From assembly GCA_048270225.1 (NCBI GenBank), contig JBLWTG010000003.1, forward strand, positions 385,517-449,516: a stretch of 64,000 nucleotides of DNA, written 5' to 3'. Every line of letters begins with the position of its first letter. Position 1 is the first letter of the stretch. Below, piece by piece: positions 34,140-43,120 of the stretch. Position numbers and translations under genes: made by a program. This DNA comes from Allopusillimonas sp048270225 (GTDB lineage: Bacteria > Pseudomonadota > Gammaproteobacteria > Burkholderiales > Burkholderiaceae_B). The notes below the pieces were generated by a model, which worked only from the letters and a program-made list of their open reading frames with translations, was not told the DNA's origin and made no database searches.

Positions 34140-35011
34140 CATCGATTGCTACTACTACCGTGCCGGTGGCTACGCGCTCAAATGCGCTGTGGGCTGCACT
34201 CAGCCGCAACCGCCTGTCCTGGATAGGGCTCGGCCTCTTGCTGCTCATCGTACTGATTGCGATTTTCGCGCCATGGCTGGCTCCCCATGATCCGTTGAAG
34301 CAACATATTGTCTCTCGTCTGGAGCCGCCGTCTGCAGAGTTCCTGCTGGGCACTGACAGCTATGGTCGCGACGTGCTTTCTCGCCTGATTTATGGTTCCC
34401 GGGTCTCTCTGATGGTGGGGTTTGTCGCAATTCTTATCGCCATGACGATAGGCTCTTCCCTGGGCGTTCTTGCTGGTTATCTGGGCGGCCTTTTCGATCG
34501 TTTGATCATGGGCCTGGTAGACGTGCTGCTGTCCTTTCCTACATTGGTGCTTGGCCTGATGGTGGCCGCCATGTTGGGGGCAAGCTTTGAAAACCTCGTT
34601 ATCGCCATTGCTATTACGGAGATTGCGCCCTTTGTACGTGTTGCCCGCGCACCAACGATTGCACTGCGGCACCGTGACTTCATTGAAGCAGGGCGAGCGC
34701 TGGGTTATGGGCCACTGCGTTTGATGCGCGTGCATATTGTGCCCAACATGATTTCGGATGTTGTGGTGCTGGGTTCACTGTGGATGGCTTCCGCAATTCG
34801 GACAGAGGCCTCGCTGAGTTTTATCGGACTGGGGGTCCCGCCTCCCACGGCCACCTGGGGCAGCATGATACGAGAGGGGTTTGAACACATTCTGGATGCC
34901 TGGTGGCTTACCGTATTTCCCAGTCTGGCAATTCTGTTGACTGTGCTTGCACTGAATCTACTCGGCGATGCTCTGCGTGACGCCATTGATCCCAAGCTAC
35001 GTTCGGAGTGA
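34136..35011 (+). CDS. ABC transporter permease, DppC type
   Basis: A 291-residue permease, second channel subunit of the same importer. Typical phrases are LAPHDP near residue 45, LGTDSYGRDVLSRLIYGSRVSL near 70-90 and FIEAGRALGYG near 180 (EAA loop). Its stop overlaps a GTG, but the ATPase gene more likely starts 3 bp further on. Confidence 0.93.
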   Translation: MTSIATTTVPVATRSNALWAALSRNRLSWIGLGLLLLIVLIAIFAPWLAPHDPLKQHIVSRLEPPSAEFLLGTDSYGRDVLSRLIYGSRVSLMVGFVAILIAMTIGSSLGVLAGYLGGLFDRLIMGLVDVLLSFPTLVLGLMVAAMLGASFENLVIAIAITEIAPFVRVARAPTIALRHRDFIEAGRALGYGPLRLMRVHIVPNMISDVVVLGSLWMASAIRTEASLSFIGLGVPPPTATWGSMIREGFEHILDAWWLTVFPSLAILLTVLALNLLGDALRDAIDPKLRSE

Positions 35012-35013
35012 CA

Positions 35014-36012
35014 ATGACTAACGAAACCCAAGCCTTGGAACTGCGTGATCTGCGTACGGAGTTTCGCATTGGTGGTAAATGGCATTCCGCTGTGCGCGGT
35101 GTATCACTGGCCGTAGCGAAAAATGAAACGCTCGCCATTGTCGGCGAGTCCGGGAGTGGAAAAAGCGTTACTGCCCTGTCCATATTACGTCTGCTACCTG
35201 CCTCTGGCGCTCGCCATGGCGGGGGGACGGTGTGGTTGGACGGCACAGAGTTGACCTCACTGTCCGAACGACGGATGGCTGCCGTTCGCGGCAACGATAT
35301 TGCCATGATTTTTCAGGAGCCCATGACGTCCCTGAATCCCACTATGACGATTGGCGATCAGATTGCCGAGGCCGTCCGGCAGCACAGGCATCTGAGCTGG
35401 AAGGCGTCGCGCGCCATCGCTCTGGAAGTGCTGGAAGAGGTGAAGATTCCTGGCGCTGCCAAGCGGTTCCACGATTATCCGCACCAGTTTTCTGGTGGCA
35501 TGCGCCAGCGCGTGATGATCGCAATGGCGCTGGCCTGTCGACCCAAGGTGCTGTTGGCAGACGAGCCGACGACTGCTCTGGATGTCACCATACAGGCGCA
35601 AATTCTGACTTTGCTGGATGATCTGAAAAAGGCATACGGTATGTCAGTCATATTCATTACGCATAACCTTGGGGTAGTAGCGCAAATCGCAGATCGGGTA
35701 GCGGTTATGTATGGTGGCGAGATCGTGGAGTTGGCTGATGCCAGCGCGCTGTTCTCTCGTCCATTACATCCCTATACCGAGGCGCTTCTGCGAGCCATGC
35801 CCCGTGTAGATGTGAATTCGGCCTCGCTGGAACCCATACCAGGCGGTGTGCCAGCAATCAGCGCCATGCCTATTGGCTGTACGTTTGCGGCCCGCTGCCC
35901 CTTGAGCGAAGACATCTGTCGGGCGGAGCATCCTCCTTTGGTTCCTGTCGCAGGCGGAAAAGAACAGGTGCGCTGCTTTGTGCGGGCGCGGCAATTTGGG
36001 GGGCAGGCATGA
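35014..36012 (+). CDS. ABC transporter ATP-binding protein, DppD type
   Basis: A 332-residue ATPase. Walker A GESGSGKS near residue 44, ABC signature (FSGGMRQRV) near 160, Walker B VLLADEPTTALD just after, and the C-terminal Opp/Dpp extension with its cysteine cluster (GCTFAARCP). The ATG at 35014 is chosen because GGAG lies 5 bp upstream; GTG at 35008 overlaps the permease stop but has no ribosome site. Works with the next ATPase as a heterodimer. Confidence 0.94.
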   Translation: MTNETQALELRDLRTEFRIGGKWHSAVRGVSLAVAKNETLAIVGESGSGKSVTALSILRLLPASGARHGGGTVWLDGTELTSLSERRMAAVRGNDIAMIFQEPMTSLNPTMTIGDQIAEAVRQHRHLSWKASRAIALEVLEEVKIPGAAKRFHDYPHQFSGGMRQRVMIAMALACRPKVLLADEPTTALDVTIQAQILTLLDDLKKAYGMSVIFITHNLGVVAQIADRVAVMYGGEIVELADASALFSRPLHPYTEALLRAMPRVDVNSASLEPIPGGVPAISAMPIGCTFAARCPLSEDICRAEHPPLVPVAGGKEQVRCFVRARQFGGQA

Positions 36013-36983
36013 GTGCACTATTGGAGGTGAGAAATCTGGTAAAGCGCTTTGAGAGCGGTGGTGGGCTGTTGGGTGGGCCGAAGCAGATTGTCCGGGCAGT
36101 CAATGACGTGTCCTTTGACGTTGCTCGGGGTCAGTCGTTGGGTTTGGTTGGAGAGTCCGGCTGTGGCAAGTCCACTGTCGCGCGAACGTTATTGCGCCTG
36201 GTTGAACCCGACGAAGGCACGATACTGTTTGACGGCATTGCATTGCAGAAGGCTGATGCTGCCCGGATGCGGAAGTTGCGTCAGCGCATTCAGATCATAT
36301 TTCAGGATCCGTTTGCGTCGTTGAATCCTCGCCTCACTGTCCGTCAGACGCTGTCGGAGCCATTGCGTGTCCATAAATTGGGAACTGCAAGCGAGATTGA
36401 CGCGCGTATCCGACGGACGCTGGATGAGGTGGGCTTGCCGCAAACCGCATTGGATCGATATCCTCACGAGTTTTCCGGCGGTCAACGCCAACGCATCGGC
36501 ATAGCGAGGGCATTGGTGCTGGATCCGGAGTTGATTGTCGCGGACGAGCCGGTTTCCGCGCTCGATGTCTCGGTACAGGCTCAGATACTGCAGCTTATGG
36601 AACGCCTGAAGCAGGAGCGGAGTTTGTCTTTTGTTTTCGTATCGCATGACCTGGGTGTAGTTCGCCACTTTTGTGATGAGGTCTGTGTCATGTATCTGGG
36701 GCGTATCGTAGAGCGAGGCAACACGGCAGAAGTCCTGGACGCACCCTTGCATCCTTATAGTCGAGTATTGAGGGATTGCTCGCCTGTGCCTGATCCGGCG
36801 GCGCGCATTGCTTTGAACAGAATATCTGGTGAAATACCCGCGCCGACAGATCTGCCTTCCGGGTGTGCTTATCATCCGCGCTGCGCAAGGGTTCAGGAAG
36901 ACTGCAAGGCCAGGATACCTGTGTTGACGGAAGTCTATACAGGGCGCACCGCTGCGTGTTTTCACCCATTGGTCGAAGCGTGA
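36009..36983 (+). CDS. ABC transporter ATP-binding protein, DppF type
   Basis: A 324-residue ATPase, second member of the pair. Walker A GESGCGKST near residue 50, signature FSGGQRQRIGIARAL near 155, Walker B LIVADEPVSALD, and the oligopeptide/dipeptide C-terminal region (GCAYHPRCARV). Start overlaps the first ATPase stop by 4 bp. Followed immediately by an MmgE/PrpD family gene. Confidence 0.94.
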   Translation: MSALLEVRNLVKRFESGGGLLGGPKQIVRAVNDVSFDVARGQSLGLVGESGCGKSTVARTLLRLVEPDEGTILFDGIALQKADAARMRKLRQRIQIIFQDPFASLNPRLTVRQTLSEPLRVHKLGTASEIDARIRRTLDEVGLPQTALDRYPHEFSGGQRQRIGIARALVLDPELIVADEPVSALDVSVQAQILQLMERLKQERSLSFVFVSHDLGVVRHFCDEVCVMYLGRIVERGNTAEVLDAPLHPYSRVLRDCSPVPDPAARIALNRISGEIPAPTDLPSGCAYHPRCARVQEDCKARIPVLTEVYTGRTAACFHPLVEA

Positions 36984-36996
36984 GTTGCTCGTAGCC

Positions 36997-38382
36997 ATGG
37001 CCATGACCTGTCCCGATATGGACGAGCAAGCAGGCATCGTGCAGCGCATTGCCTGGTATGTTGACGCTTCACGTGGGGTACGCGCGCCTGAGTCTTCTCG
37101 GGAAGCTGCCTTCAGGTGCCTATCCGATTTGGTGGCTGCCGTTGCCGCCGGCGTTCTCGAACCTGCTGTATGTGCTGTTCGTCGTATGGCTGTCAGCGCT
37201 ATGGGGGCGGGTAACATCCCCATATGGTTTTCGGGCCTGACGAGTTCCGTAATAGGGGCCGCTTGGGCCAACAGCGCTGCGGCCGCCGCGTTAGACCTCG
37301 ATGATGGCCATAGGCTTGCTCGTGGTCATCCCGGGGCGGCGGTCATTCCTGCGGCGTTTGCGGTGGCGAGCGAGACAGGAGCTTCCCTGGAGGAGATGAT
37401 TAGCGCGATCATCATCGGTTATGAGGTCGGTGTGACGGTCGGCGCTGCCCGCGTCACTTATGGAAATACCGGGACGTGGTCTGCTTATGCCGTCGTGGCA
37501 ACTGCCGCTGCGCTTCGTCGGACGTCGGCCCCAATCCTGGCTCATGCATTGGCCATTGCCGGGGAGAGTTCGCCTAACCAGCTGTTCTCGAGCGCTTCGG
37601 CGCCCCGGATACCCGCTCCCGAAGGCAGTGCAGTCAAGGAGGGGATTCCGTGGTCTGTCGTTACCGGGCTGATTGCGCTTGGATTGGCTGAGGCAGGTCA
37701 TACCGGGCCGCGAAACATTCTCGACAGCCGAAGTCATTATTGTTTCTCCGATCCGCTTGCGCTGGGAGATGCGCAGCATATCCGCCGTACCTATTTCAAG
37801 CTCTATGCTTGCTGTCGGCATGTGCATGCGCCCCTTGATGCATTACTCGAGGTAGTCTGTCGGCACAACATTCATGCGGTTGACATCACTGCCATCAAGG
37901 TAGAGACCACGAGTGGGGCAATGCGAATTTCTAATAGAGCGCAACCTGACAACCTCATTGACGTCCAGTACAGTATTCCTTATTGCCTTGCGCTTGCTGT
38001 TCTGCGGGGCCCTTCGGCCCTGTTGCCGCTTACCGAAGCAGCCCTGGGGCACGAAGACGTGAGCGGGATGGCAAAGAAGGTAATGCTCACGCTTAACCCC
38101 GAGTTTGATGCTGTATTTCCGGCCAAGACATTGGCCCGTGTCAGTGTTTTTTGTGGAGATCAATGCTTTGCGTCTAACGTTACTGAACCTAGAGGCGAGG
38201 CCTCTAGTCCCTTATCCTGGGCGGAGCTTGAGGCGAAGTTCATTCAGGCGAGCCGCATGAATGCTACCCCTGAACAGCAGGCTTGTGTACTTGAAGCGAT
38301 GAACCATCTGCGCGCAGGAAAACCAGATTCCTTGCTGTCGTGTTTTGAGAGACTGAGATTAAACGCTTCGTTTCGCGACTAA
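36997..38382 (+). CDS. MmgE/PrpD family protein
   Basis: About 461 residues of the MmgE/PrpD fold, which includes 2-methylcitrate dehydratase and various hydratases and isomerases. The helical domain motif LDLDDGHRLARGHPGAAVIP near residue 95 is typical. The start is uncertain (ATG at 36997 or 37003, TTG at 36985). It lies 13 bp after the transporter ATPase and is probably the last gene of the island operon, so it likely acts on the carbon skeleton released by the oxidases. No prpB or prpC partner is nearby. Confidence 0.82.
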   Translation: MAMTCPDMDEQAGIVQRIAWYVDASRGVRAPESSREAAFRCLSDLVAAVAAGVLEPAVCAVRRMAVSAMGAGNIPIWFSGLTSSVIGAAWANSAAAAALDLDDGHRLARGHPGAAVIPAAFAVASETGASLEEMISAIIIGYEVGVTVGAARVTYGNTGTWSAYAVVATAAALRRTSAPILAHALAIAGESSPNQLFSSASAPRIPAPEGSAVKEGIPWSVVTGLIALGLAEAGHTGPRNILDSRSHYCFSDPLALGDAQHIRRTYFKLYACCRHVHAPLDALLEVVCRHNIHAVDITAIKVETTSGAMRISNRAQPDNLIDVQYSIPYCLALAVLRGPSALLPLTEAALGHEDVSGMAKKVMLTLNPEFDAVFPAKTLARVSVFCGDQCFASNVTEPRGEASSPLSWAELEAKFIQASRMNATPEQQACVLEAMNHLRAGKPDSLLSCFERLRLNASFRD

Positions 38383-38383
38383 T

Positions 38384-38500
38384 ATGGATCCTGAACTGTT
38401 TGCCCAGTTGTATCAGAGCCTGAAAGAAGCCAAGGCGATTCGAGCCGGCGAACTGAAGGCAGGACGGCGTTTTCACATCGGTGCTTTGGATGTTAAGGCC
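38384..38500 (+). pseudogene. truncated HTH antitoxin/regulator (HigA/NadS-like), N-terminal fragment
   Basis: The frame from ATG at 38384 encodes LFAQLYQSLKEAKAIRAGE and then a few residues ending in DVKA. This matches my memory of the N-terminus of XRE-type antitoxins/regulators that open with LF-x-x-L-x-x-S and continue DVK-x-I-R before the HTH. Here similarity stops at about 38500, the HTH is missing and the frame runs into the reverse-strand end of the DapA-like gene. No partner toxin is seen. It marks a rearrangement junction at the right end of the catabolic island. Confidence 0.55.
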
Positions 38501-38505
38501 TACAG

Positions 38506-39393
38506 TCAGGACAGCGCCCCGACCGACACCAACGCCTCGCGTACAGCGCGCGCGCCGGCTTCTGACAGAGGCGCCTGCGGGCGCAGCGGATCGCCCACGT
38601 CGTAGCCCTGCATCTGAAGCCCGCCTTTGATACACGCCGCCAGGCGGTATTTGGCGAAGACCTCGTTCACCTGCCACAGACGCCGCTGCAGTACCATGGC
38701 TTCCTGCCAGCGCTCATCGCGGCACAGCTCATAGAGCTGCACGCTTTGCCTGGGGATGATGCATGCCGGGCCCGCCATCCAGCCAGCGCCGCCCAGCAGC
38801 ATGACGGCCGTGGTGACATGAGACGATGCGGCAAAGACGCGCAGGCGGTCTTCGACCAGGTTCATGACCGTCAACAGGCGCCCCGTATTGTTCGAGGCGT
38901 CTTTCAGATAACAGATATTGGGCACGTGGCTCAGCCTGTCGATCACCTCGGTGGTGAGGTCAGAGCGCTGGAAGTTGGGATTCGTATAGATGACGACGGG
39001 CAGCGACACCGCATCGGCGATCTGCTTGAAGTATTCGTAAGTGCCTTCCTGGTCTATCGGAAAATAGGCTTCAAGCACTGCCAGAATGCCGTCGCATCCC
39101 ATGCGTTCATAGGCTTGCGCCTGCCGTATCGCGTCATCGGTCGTGGTCGCGGCAACGCCGGCGACCACGGGAACGCGGCCGGCGCTGGCCTGCACCGTGG
39201 TTTGGACCACGGCCAGTTTCTGATCTGGCGTCAGATAGGCGAACTCTCCGGTGGAGCCTAACGGCGCCAGGCCATGCACCCCTTGCGCAATGAGGTCGAC
39301 GCAGAGGCGATGCAGTTCCGCTGTGTTGACTTCGCCATTGCGCTTGACTGGCGAAGGGAGGTAGGGGAAGACTCCTTTGAAACTGGCATTCAT
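38506..39393 (-). CDS. dihydrodipicolinate synthase (DapA) family lyase
   Basis: About 295 residues of the class I aldolase DapA/NAL family. Pyruvate-binding GSTGE near residue 45, Tyr in VIYTNPN near 133 and the Schiff-base lysine in CYLKDASNN near 162 are visible. The start at 39393 (MNASFKGVF) is preferred, with AGGA 10 bp upstream. It is probably a catabolic lyase or deaminase rather than lysine-pathway DapA, since it stands alone near catabolic genes; the exact substrate cannot be told. Divergent from the NAT gene. Confidence 0.82.
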   Translation of the reverse strand: MNASFKGVFPYLPSPVKRNGEVNTAELHRLCVDLIAQGVHGLAPLGSTGEFAYLTPDQKLAVVQTTVQASAGRVPVVAGVAATTTDDAIRQAQAYERMGCDGILAVLEAYFPIDQEGTYEYFKQIADAVSLPVVIYTNPNFQRSDLTTEVIDRLSHVPNICYLKDASNNTGRLLTVMNLVEDRLRVFAASSHVTTAVMLLGGAGWMAGPACIIPRQSVQLYELCRDERWQEAMVLQRRLWQVNEVFAKYRLAACIKGGLQMQGYDVGDPLRPQAPLSEAGARAVREALVSVGALS

Positions 39394-39531
39394 TTGCAAC
39401 ATGTCCTGAAAATGACTGGTGGATGCGATCCGCTCACGATATGGCAACCGCTATTTTTCGCTTGACCTGAAGGCCATACGAGGTTTTACACTGGAGCGGG
39501 ATTATTCTCAAACCTCGGGAGGTATCGCCGC

Positions 39532-40344
39532 ATGTTGGAGTTGTCTTCATACTTCGAGCATATCCAGTACGAGGGTCCGTATCGACCTGCTTGGGAGGTA
39601 CTGCGCGATCTGCACATCAAGCATACCTGTGCCATCCCTTTTGAGAATCTTTCTTCGTTCACCGGCATGCCGGTGGTGCTGGATGTCGATTCGATCATGC
39701 AGAAGTTTATCGGGCAAAGGCGAGGCGGGTACTGCTATGAGCATAATCTGCTCTTTCAGCGGGTCTTGCAGGAGCTGGGATTTACGGTGCGGGGGCTTGC
39801 CGCGCGCGTGAGCCTGAACCAAGCTGTGGACGCCATTACCCACCGCAGTCACATGCTCTTGTTGGTCGAGGCGGAGGGAACAGCGTTTATCGCTGACACA
39901 GGATTTGGCGGGTTGACCTTGACGGCGCCTATCCGGTTTGTTACGGATATCGTCCAGGATACTCCGCACGGTCCTTATCGCCTGCTTCGAAAGGGGGAGG
40001 CGTATTATGGTCTTCAGGCCAGAACAAATAACGAGTGGCGCGACCTGTATTCCTTTGATCTGAGCCAGCAGTATCAGCAGGATTTCGAGGTGTTCAACTG
40101 GTATGTATCAACCCATCCGACGTCCTTCTTTGTCAGCGATCTGGTGGCTGCCAGACCTGCACCAGATGGTCGTCATATATTGCATAACAGCAAATATTCG
40201 TTCTACGGACTGGACGGCAGGAGCGAAAACAGGGAACTCGATTCGGTTGACGACATCAAGCAGATGCTGGAGTGTAAATTTCACATATCGACATCGGACA
40301 TTCCCAGGCGGGATGCCAGCTTGGGTAGCATTTTGCGTGGATAA
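39532..40344 (+). CDS. arylamine N-acetyltransferase
   Basis: A 270-residue NAT enzyme transferring acetyl from acetyl-CoA to arylamines and hydrazines. The complete triad is visible: C68 (RRGGYCYEHN), H107 (HRSHMLL) and D122 (IADTGFGG); the N-terminal helical domain includes IPFENLSSF. Cytoplasmic; probably xenobiotic detoxification or aromatic metabolism. Divergent from the DapA-family gene with about 140 bp between. Confidence 0.93.
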   Translation: MLELSSYFEHIQYEGPYRPAWEVLRDLHIKHTCAIPFENLSSFTGMPVVLDVDSIMQKFIGQRRGGYCYEHNLLFQRVLQELGFTVRGLAARVSLNQAVDAITHRSHMLLLVEAEGTAFIADTGFGGLTLTAPIRFVTDIVQDTPHGPYRLLRKGEAYYGLQARTNNEWRDLYSFDLSQQYQQDFEVFNWYVSTHPTSFFVSDLVAARPAPDGRHILHNSKYSFYGLDGRSENRELDSVDDIKQMLECKFHISTSDIPRRDASLGSILRG

Positions 40345-40730
40345 GAGTTGGGTGGAAGGTTGTGCAGACCAAAGCCTGCGGGCTTGTGCAGGCACTGGGC
40401 CGCAGGGTGGCCGGACCGCTTCAGACCGGCCAGATTCAAGGTGGTGTTCATTGGCTATGCAAAAACGGCATGACGCCCTAAAAATATAGTATTGGGCAAA
40501 GCGCCCGGCTATCGGTACGATGAAATTTCTCTGGTCGGAGCACGGTGCTGCAGGCGCCAATCGGCGGGTATGCAGCTGAAGCCGAAGTGCTTCGAATAAG
40601 TATGGCGGGCCTGATGGCGTGACCGCAGGCCACTTCAAAAAAGTACGGAAACATGGTGTTTTGTGCATGCAGGCAGCGTTGCCGCCTGTGTGGATACCGT
40701 TGGTTTTTCTGAATTACAAGGAGTATGGCC
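40345..40730. other. 386-bp intergenic region before the glutamate/aspartate importer
   Basis: No gene is supported. It contains a 7-bp inverted repeat TGGCCGG / CCGGCCA at 40408-40432 with an 11-base loop and no T tract, which may lie at the end of the NAT transcript. AAGGAG at 40718-40723 is the ribosome site of the next gene. Composition is less GC-rich than in coding neighbours. Promoter elements could not be assigned with confidence. Confidence 0.5.
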
Positions 40731-41630
40731 ATGAAGAAATCCACCATTGCAATATTCACTGCGCTTGCCGTCCTGGCAGGCTCGCCGGCATACGCCGAGG
40801 GTCGCCTGGACAAAATAAAATCCACGGGCGAGATCGCATTGGGTCACCGCGACTCGTCGATCCCTTTTTCCTATCTTGATGACTCGCAGCAGCCCATCGG
40901 CTACTCCATGGATATCTGTCATGAGATCGTCAAGGCGGTGGAGAAGAAGCTGGGCATGGACAACATCAAGGTCAAGCTGGTGCCTGTGACATCGTCCACG
41001 CGGATACCGCTGCTGGCCAATGGCACTGTGGATCTGAACTGTGGCTCATCGACCAACACCAAGGAGCGCCAGGCGCAGGTCGCTTTCGCACCCACGACCT
41101 TTGTGACGGCGACCAGGTTCGTGGCCAAGAAGGCCTCCAATATCAAAAGCCTCGAGGATCTGAAGGGCAAGACCGTAGTCTCCACGGCGGGCACCAGCAA
41201 CATCCGCTGGGCCACCGGCGCCAACGAGAAAGACAAGCTGGGCATGAACATCATTCCGGCCAAGGATCACGCCGAGGCGCTGCTGACGGTAAATAATGGC
41301 CGTGCAGCAGCCTTTTTCATGGATGACATCCTGCTCGCCGGCCTGGTGGCGACGTCGCGCGATCCCGACTCATGGGTGATCAGCAAAGACGCCTATACGA
41401 TTGAGCCTTATGCGATCATGGAGCCCAAGAACGATCCCGCATTCAAGAAGCTCGTGGATGACACCATCATCGCCATGATGAAGGATGGCCGGCTGGATGC
41501 CTTGTATAAGAAATGGTTCGAATCGCCTGTGCCGCCCAAGAACGTGAATCTGAAATGGCCCATGAGCGAGCAGCTGAAAAAGGCGATCGCCCATCCGACC
41601 GATTCGCCCAATCCGGACGATTACCGCTGA
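40731..41630 (+). CDS. gltI: glutamate/aspartate ABC transporter periplasmic binding protein
   Basis: A 299-residue periplasmic binding protein with a Sec signal peptide (residues 1-23, ending PAYAEG). The phrases RDSSIPFSYLDDSQQPIGYSMD and STRIPLLANGTVDLNCGS match the GltI family. Two ATGs are in frame; 40731 is chosen because AAGGAG lies 7 bp upstream of it and only 1 bp before the one at 40725. First gene of a four-gene importer operon. Confidence 0.93.
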   Translation: MKKSTIAIFTALAVLAGSPAYAEGRLDKIKSTGEIALGHRDSSIPFSYLDDSQQPIGYSMDICHEIVKAVEKKLGMDNIKVKLVPVTSSTRIPLLANGTVDLNCGSSTNTKERQAQVAFAPTTFVTATRFVAKKASNIKSLEDLKGKTVVSTAGTSNIRWATGANEKDKLGMNIIPAKDHAEALLTVNNGRAAAFFMDDILLAGLVATSRDPDSWVISKDAYTIEPYAIMEPKNDPAFKKLVDDTIIAMMKDGRLDALYKKWFESPVPPKNVNLKWPMSEQLKKAIAHPTDSPNPDDYR

Positions 41631-41648
41631 TCGCTAGCGCAGACGCCT

Positions 41649-42407
41649 ATGAACTACAACTGGAATTGGCACGTATTGCTCGAGTCGGCCCCGGGAGGCG
41701 AAACCTACCTCCAGACGCTGCTGGGCGGATTGGGCTGGACGGTGGGGACGGCGATTCTCTCCTGGGCGCTGGCGCTGAGCATGGGGACCTTGGTCGGTGT
41801 TGCGCGTACTACGCGCGTATCCTGGCTGAGGTGGGTGGGTTCAGCCTATGTCGAGCTGCTGCGCAACGTGCCATTGCTGGTGCAGATGTTCCTGTGGTAT
41901 TTCGTGATGCCCGAGCTTGTGCCCAAAGCGCTTGGCGATGCCATCAAGCAGATACCGCCGCCCTGGGGCATATTCATTCCTGCGGTGCTGTGCCTGGGCT
42001 TCTACACCTCGTCGCGCATCGCCGAGCAGGTGCGCGCCGGCATCGAGTCCCTGCCGCCGGGCCAGCGCATGGCGGCCACAGCGCTGGGACTCAAACCGTG
42101 GGAAGTCTATCGGCATGTATTGCTGCCCACGGCGTTTCGCATCATTCTTCCTCCGCTTTCTTCAGAGCTGCTCAATCTGATCAAGAACACCTCGGTCGCG
42201 TTCACCATCGGCCTGTTGGAGCTGGTGGGCGCGGCGCGTTCGGTGCAGGAGTTCAGCTTCCAGGTATTCGAAACCTTCGCCGTGGCGACGTTTTTTTACC
42301 TGGTGCTCAACCTGGTGGTCGTACGCGGCATGTTGCTGCTTGAGCGGCGCCTGGCTGTGCCCGGCTTCATCGGGCCAGCCACGACAGCGCCTGCGAGGTC
42401 GTCATGA
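41649..42407 (+). CDS. gltJ: glutamate/aspartate ABC transporter permease GltJ
   Basis: A 252-residue inner-membrane permease of the polar amino acid family. The N-terminus (NYNWNWHVLLESAPGGETYL) is typical of GltJ, and the EAA loop (GQRMAATALGLKPWE) lies near residue 140. Overlaps gltK by 4 bp. Confidence 0.92.
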   Translation: MNYNWNWHVLLESAPGGETYLQTLLGGLGWTVGTAILSWALALSMGTLVGVARTTRVSWLRWVGSAYVELLRNVPLLVQMFLWYFVMPELVPKALGDAIKQIPPPWGIFIPAVLCLGFYTSSRIAEQVRAGIESLPPGQRMAATALGLKPWEVYRHVLLPTAFRIILPPLSSELLNLIKNTSVAFTIGLLELVGAARSVQEFSFQVFETFAVATFFYLVLNLVVVRGMLLLERRLAVPGFIGPATTAPARSS

Positions 42408-43093
42408 GCGGATTTGATTTTGATGTGATCATGCGCTCCTGGGTGTATCTGTTTCGCGACGGCATGACATTCACGCTCAAGCTGACGGCGCTCTCGACCA
42501 TCGGAGGATTGTTCCTGGGCACGCTGCTGGCACTGTGCCGTGTGGCAGGCGTGAAGCCTTTTTCCACGATCGCCGCACTGTACGTCAATCTGCTTCGTGC
42601 CTTGCCGCTGATCCTGGTCATCTTCTGGTTCTATTTTCTCGTGCCCTATATCGGTGCATGGCTCACGGGTGCGGACAGGCCGGTCTCTGTCGGCGGCTTT
42701 ACCTCTGCGCTGATTACCTTTATCTTGTTCGAGGCCGCCTATTTTTGCGAGATCATGCGCGCGGGCATACAGTCGGTGCCGCGCGGCCAGGTGGCGGCAG
42801 GCTATGCGCTCGGATTCACATACTGGCAGGTCATGCGCCATGTGGTGCTGCCGCAGGCCTTTCGCAACATGACGCCAGTGCTGCTCACCCAGGTCATTGT
42901 TCTGTTCCAGGATACCTCGCTGGTCTATGTGCTGTCGCTTACGGATTTTCTGGGCGCTGCGGTTAAAGTAGCGCAAAGGGACGGCAGGCTGATAGAAATG
43001 TATATGTTTGTCGCCGTGGTTTATTTCATAATCAGCTATGCCGCCTCATTATTGGTCCGTTATCTGCGGCGGCGTACCCACATTGCGCGCTAG
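42404..43093 (+). CDS. gltK: glutamate/aspartate ABC transporter permease GltK
   Basis: A 229-residue permease, partner of GltJ. The EAA-loop phrase RGQVAAGYALGFTYWQVMRHV is near residue 125, and hydrophobic helices run throughout. Its start overlaps the gltJ stop. Confidence 0.92.
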   Translation: MSGFDFDVIMRSWVYLFRDGMTFTLKLTALSTIGGLFLGTLLALCRVAGVKPFSTIAALYVNLLRALPLILVIFWFYFLVPYIGAWLTGADRPVSVGGFTSALITFILFEAAYFCEIMRAGIQSVPRGQVAAGYALGFTYWQVMRHVVLPQAFRNMTPVLLTQVIVLFQDTSLVYVLSLTDFLGAAVKVAQRDGRLIEMYMFVAVVYFIISYAASLLVRYLRRRTHIAR

Positions 43094-43120
43094 GCCGGGC
43101 GGCATCCAGCAGGAGATCGA

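Noticed and set aside
26731..39393. A D-hydroxyproline degradation pathway
   Set aside because: The dehydrogenase subunits and a nearby DapA-family gene fit partly, but no hydroxyproline epimerase (proline racemase family) or 2-oxoglutarate-semialdehyde dehydrogenase is present, and the DapA-like gene lies beyond a rearrangement junction on the other strand.
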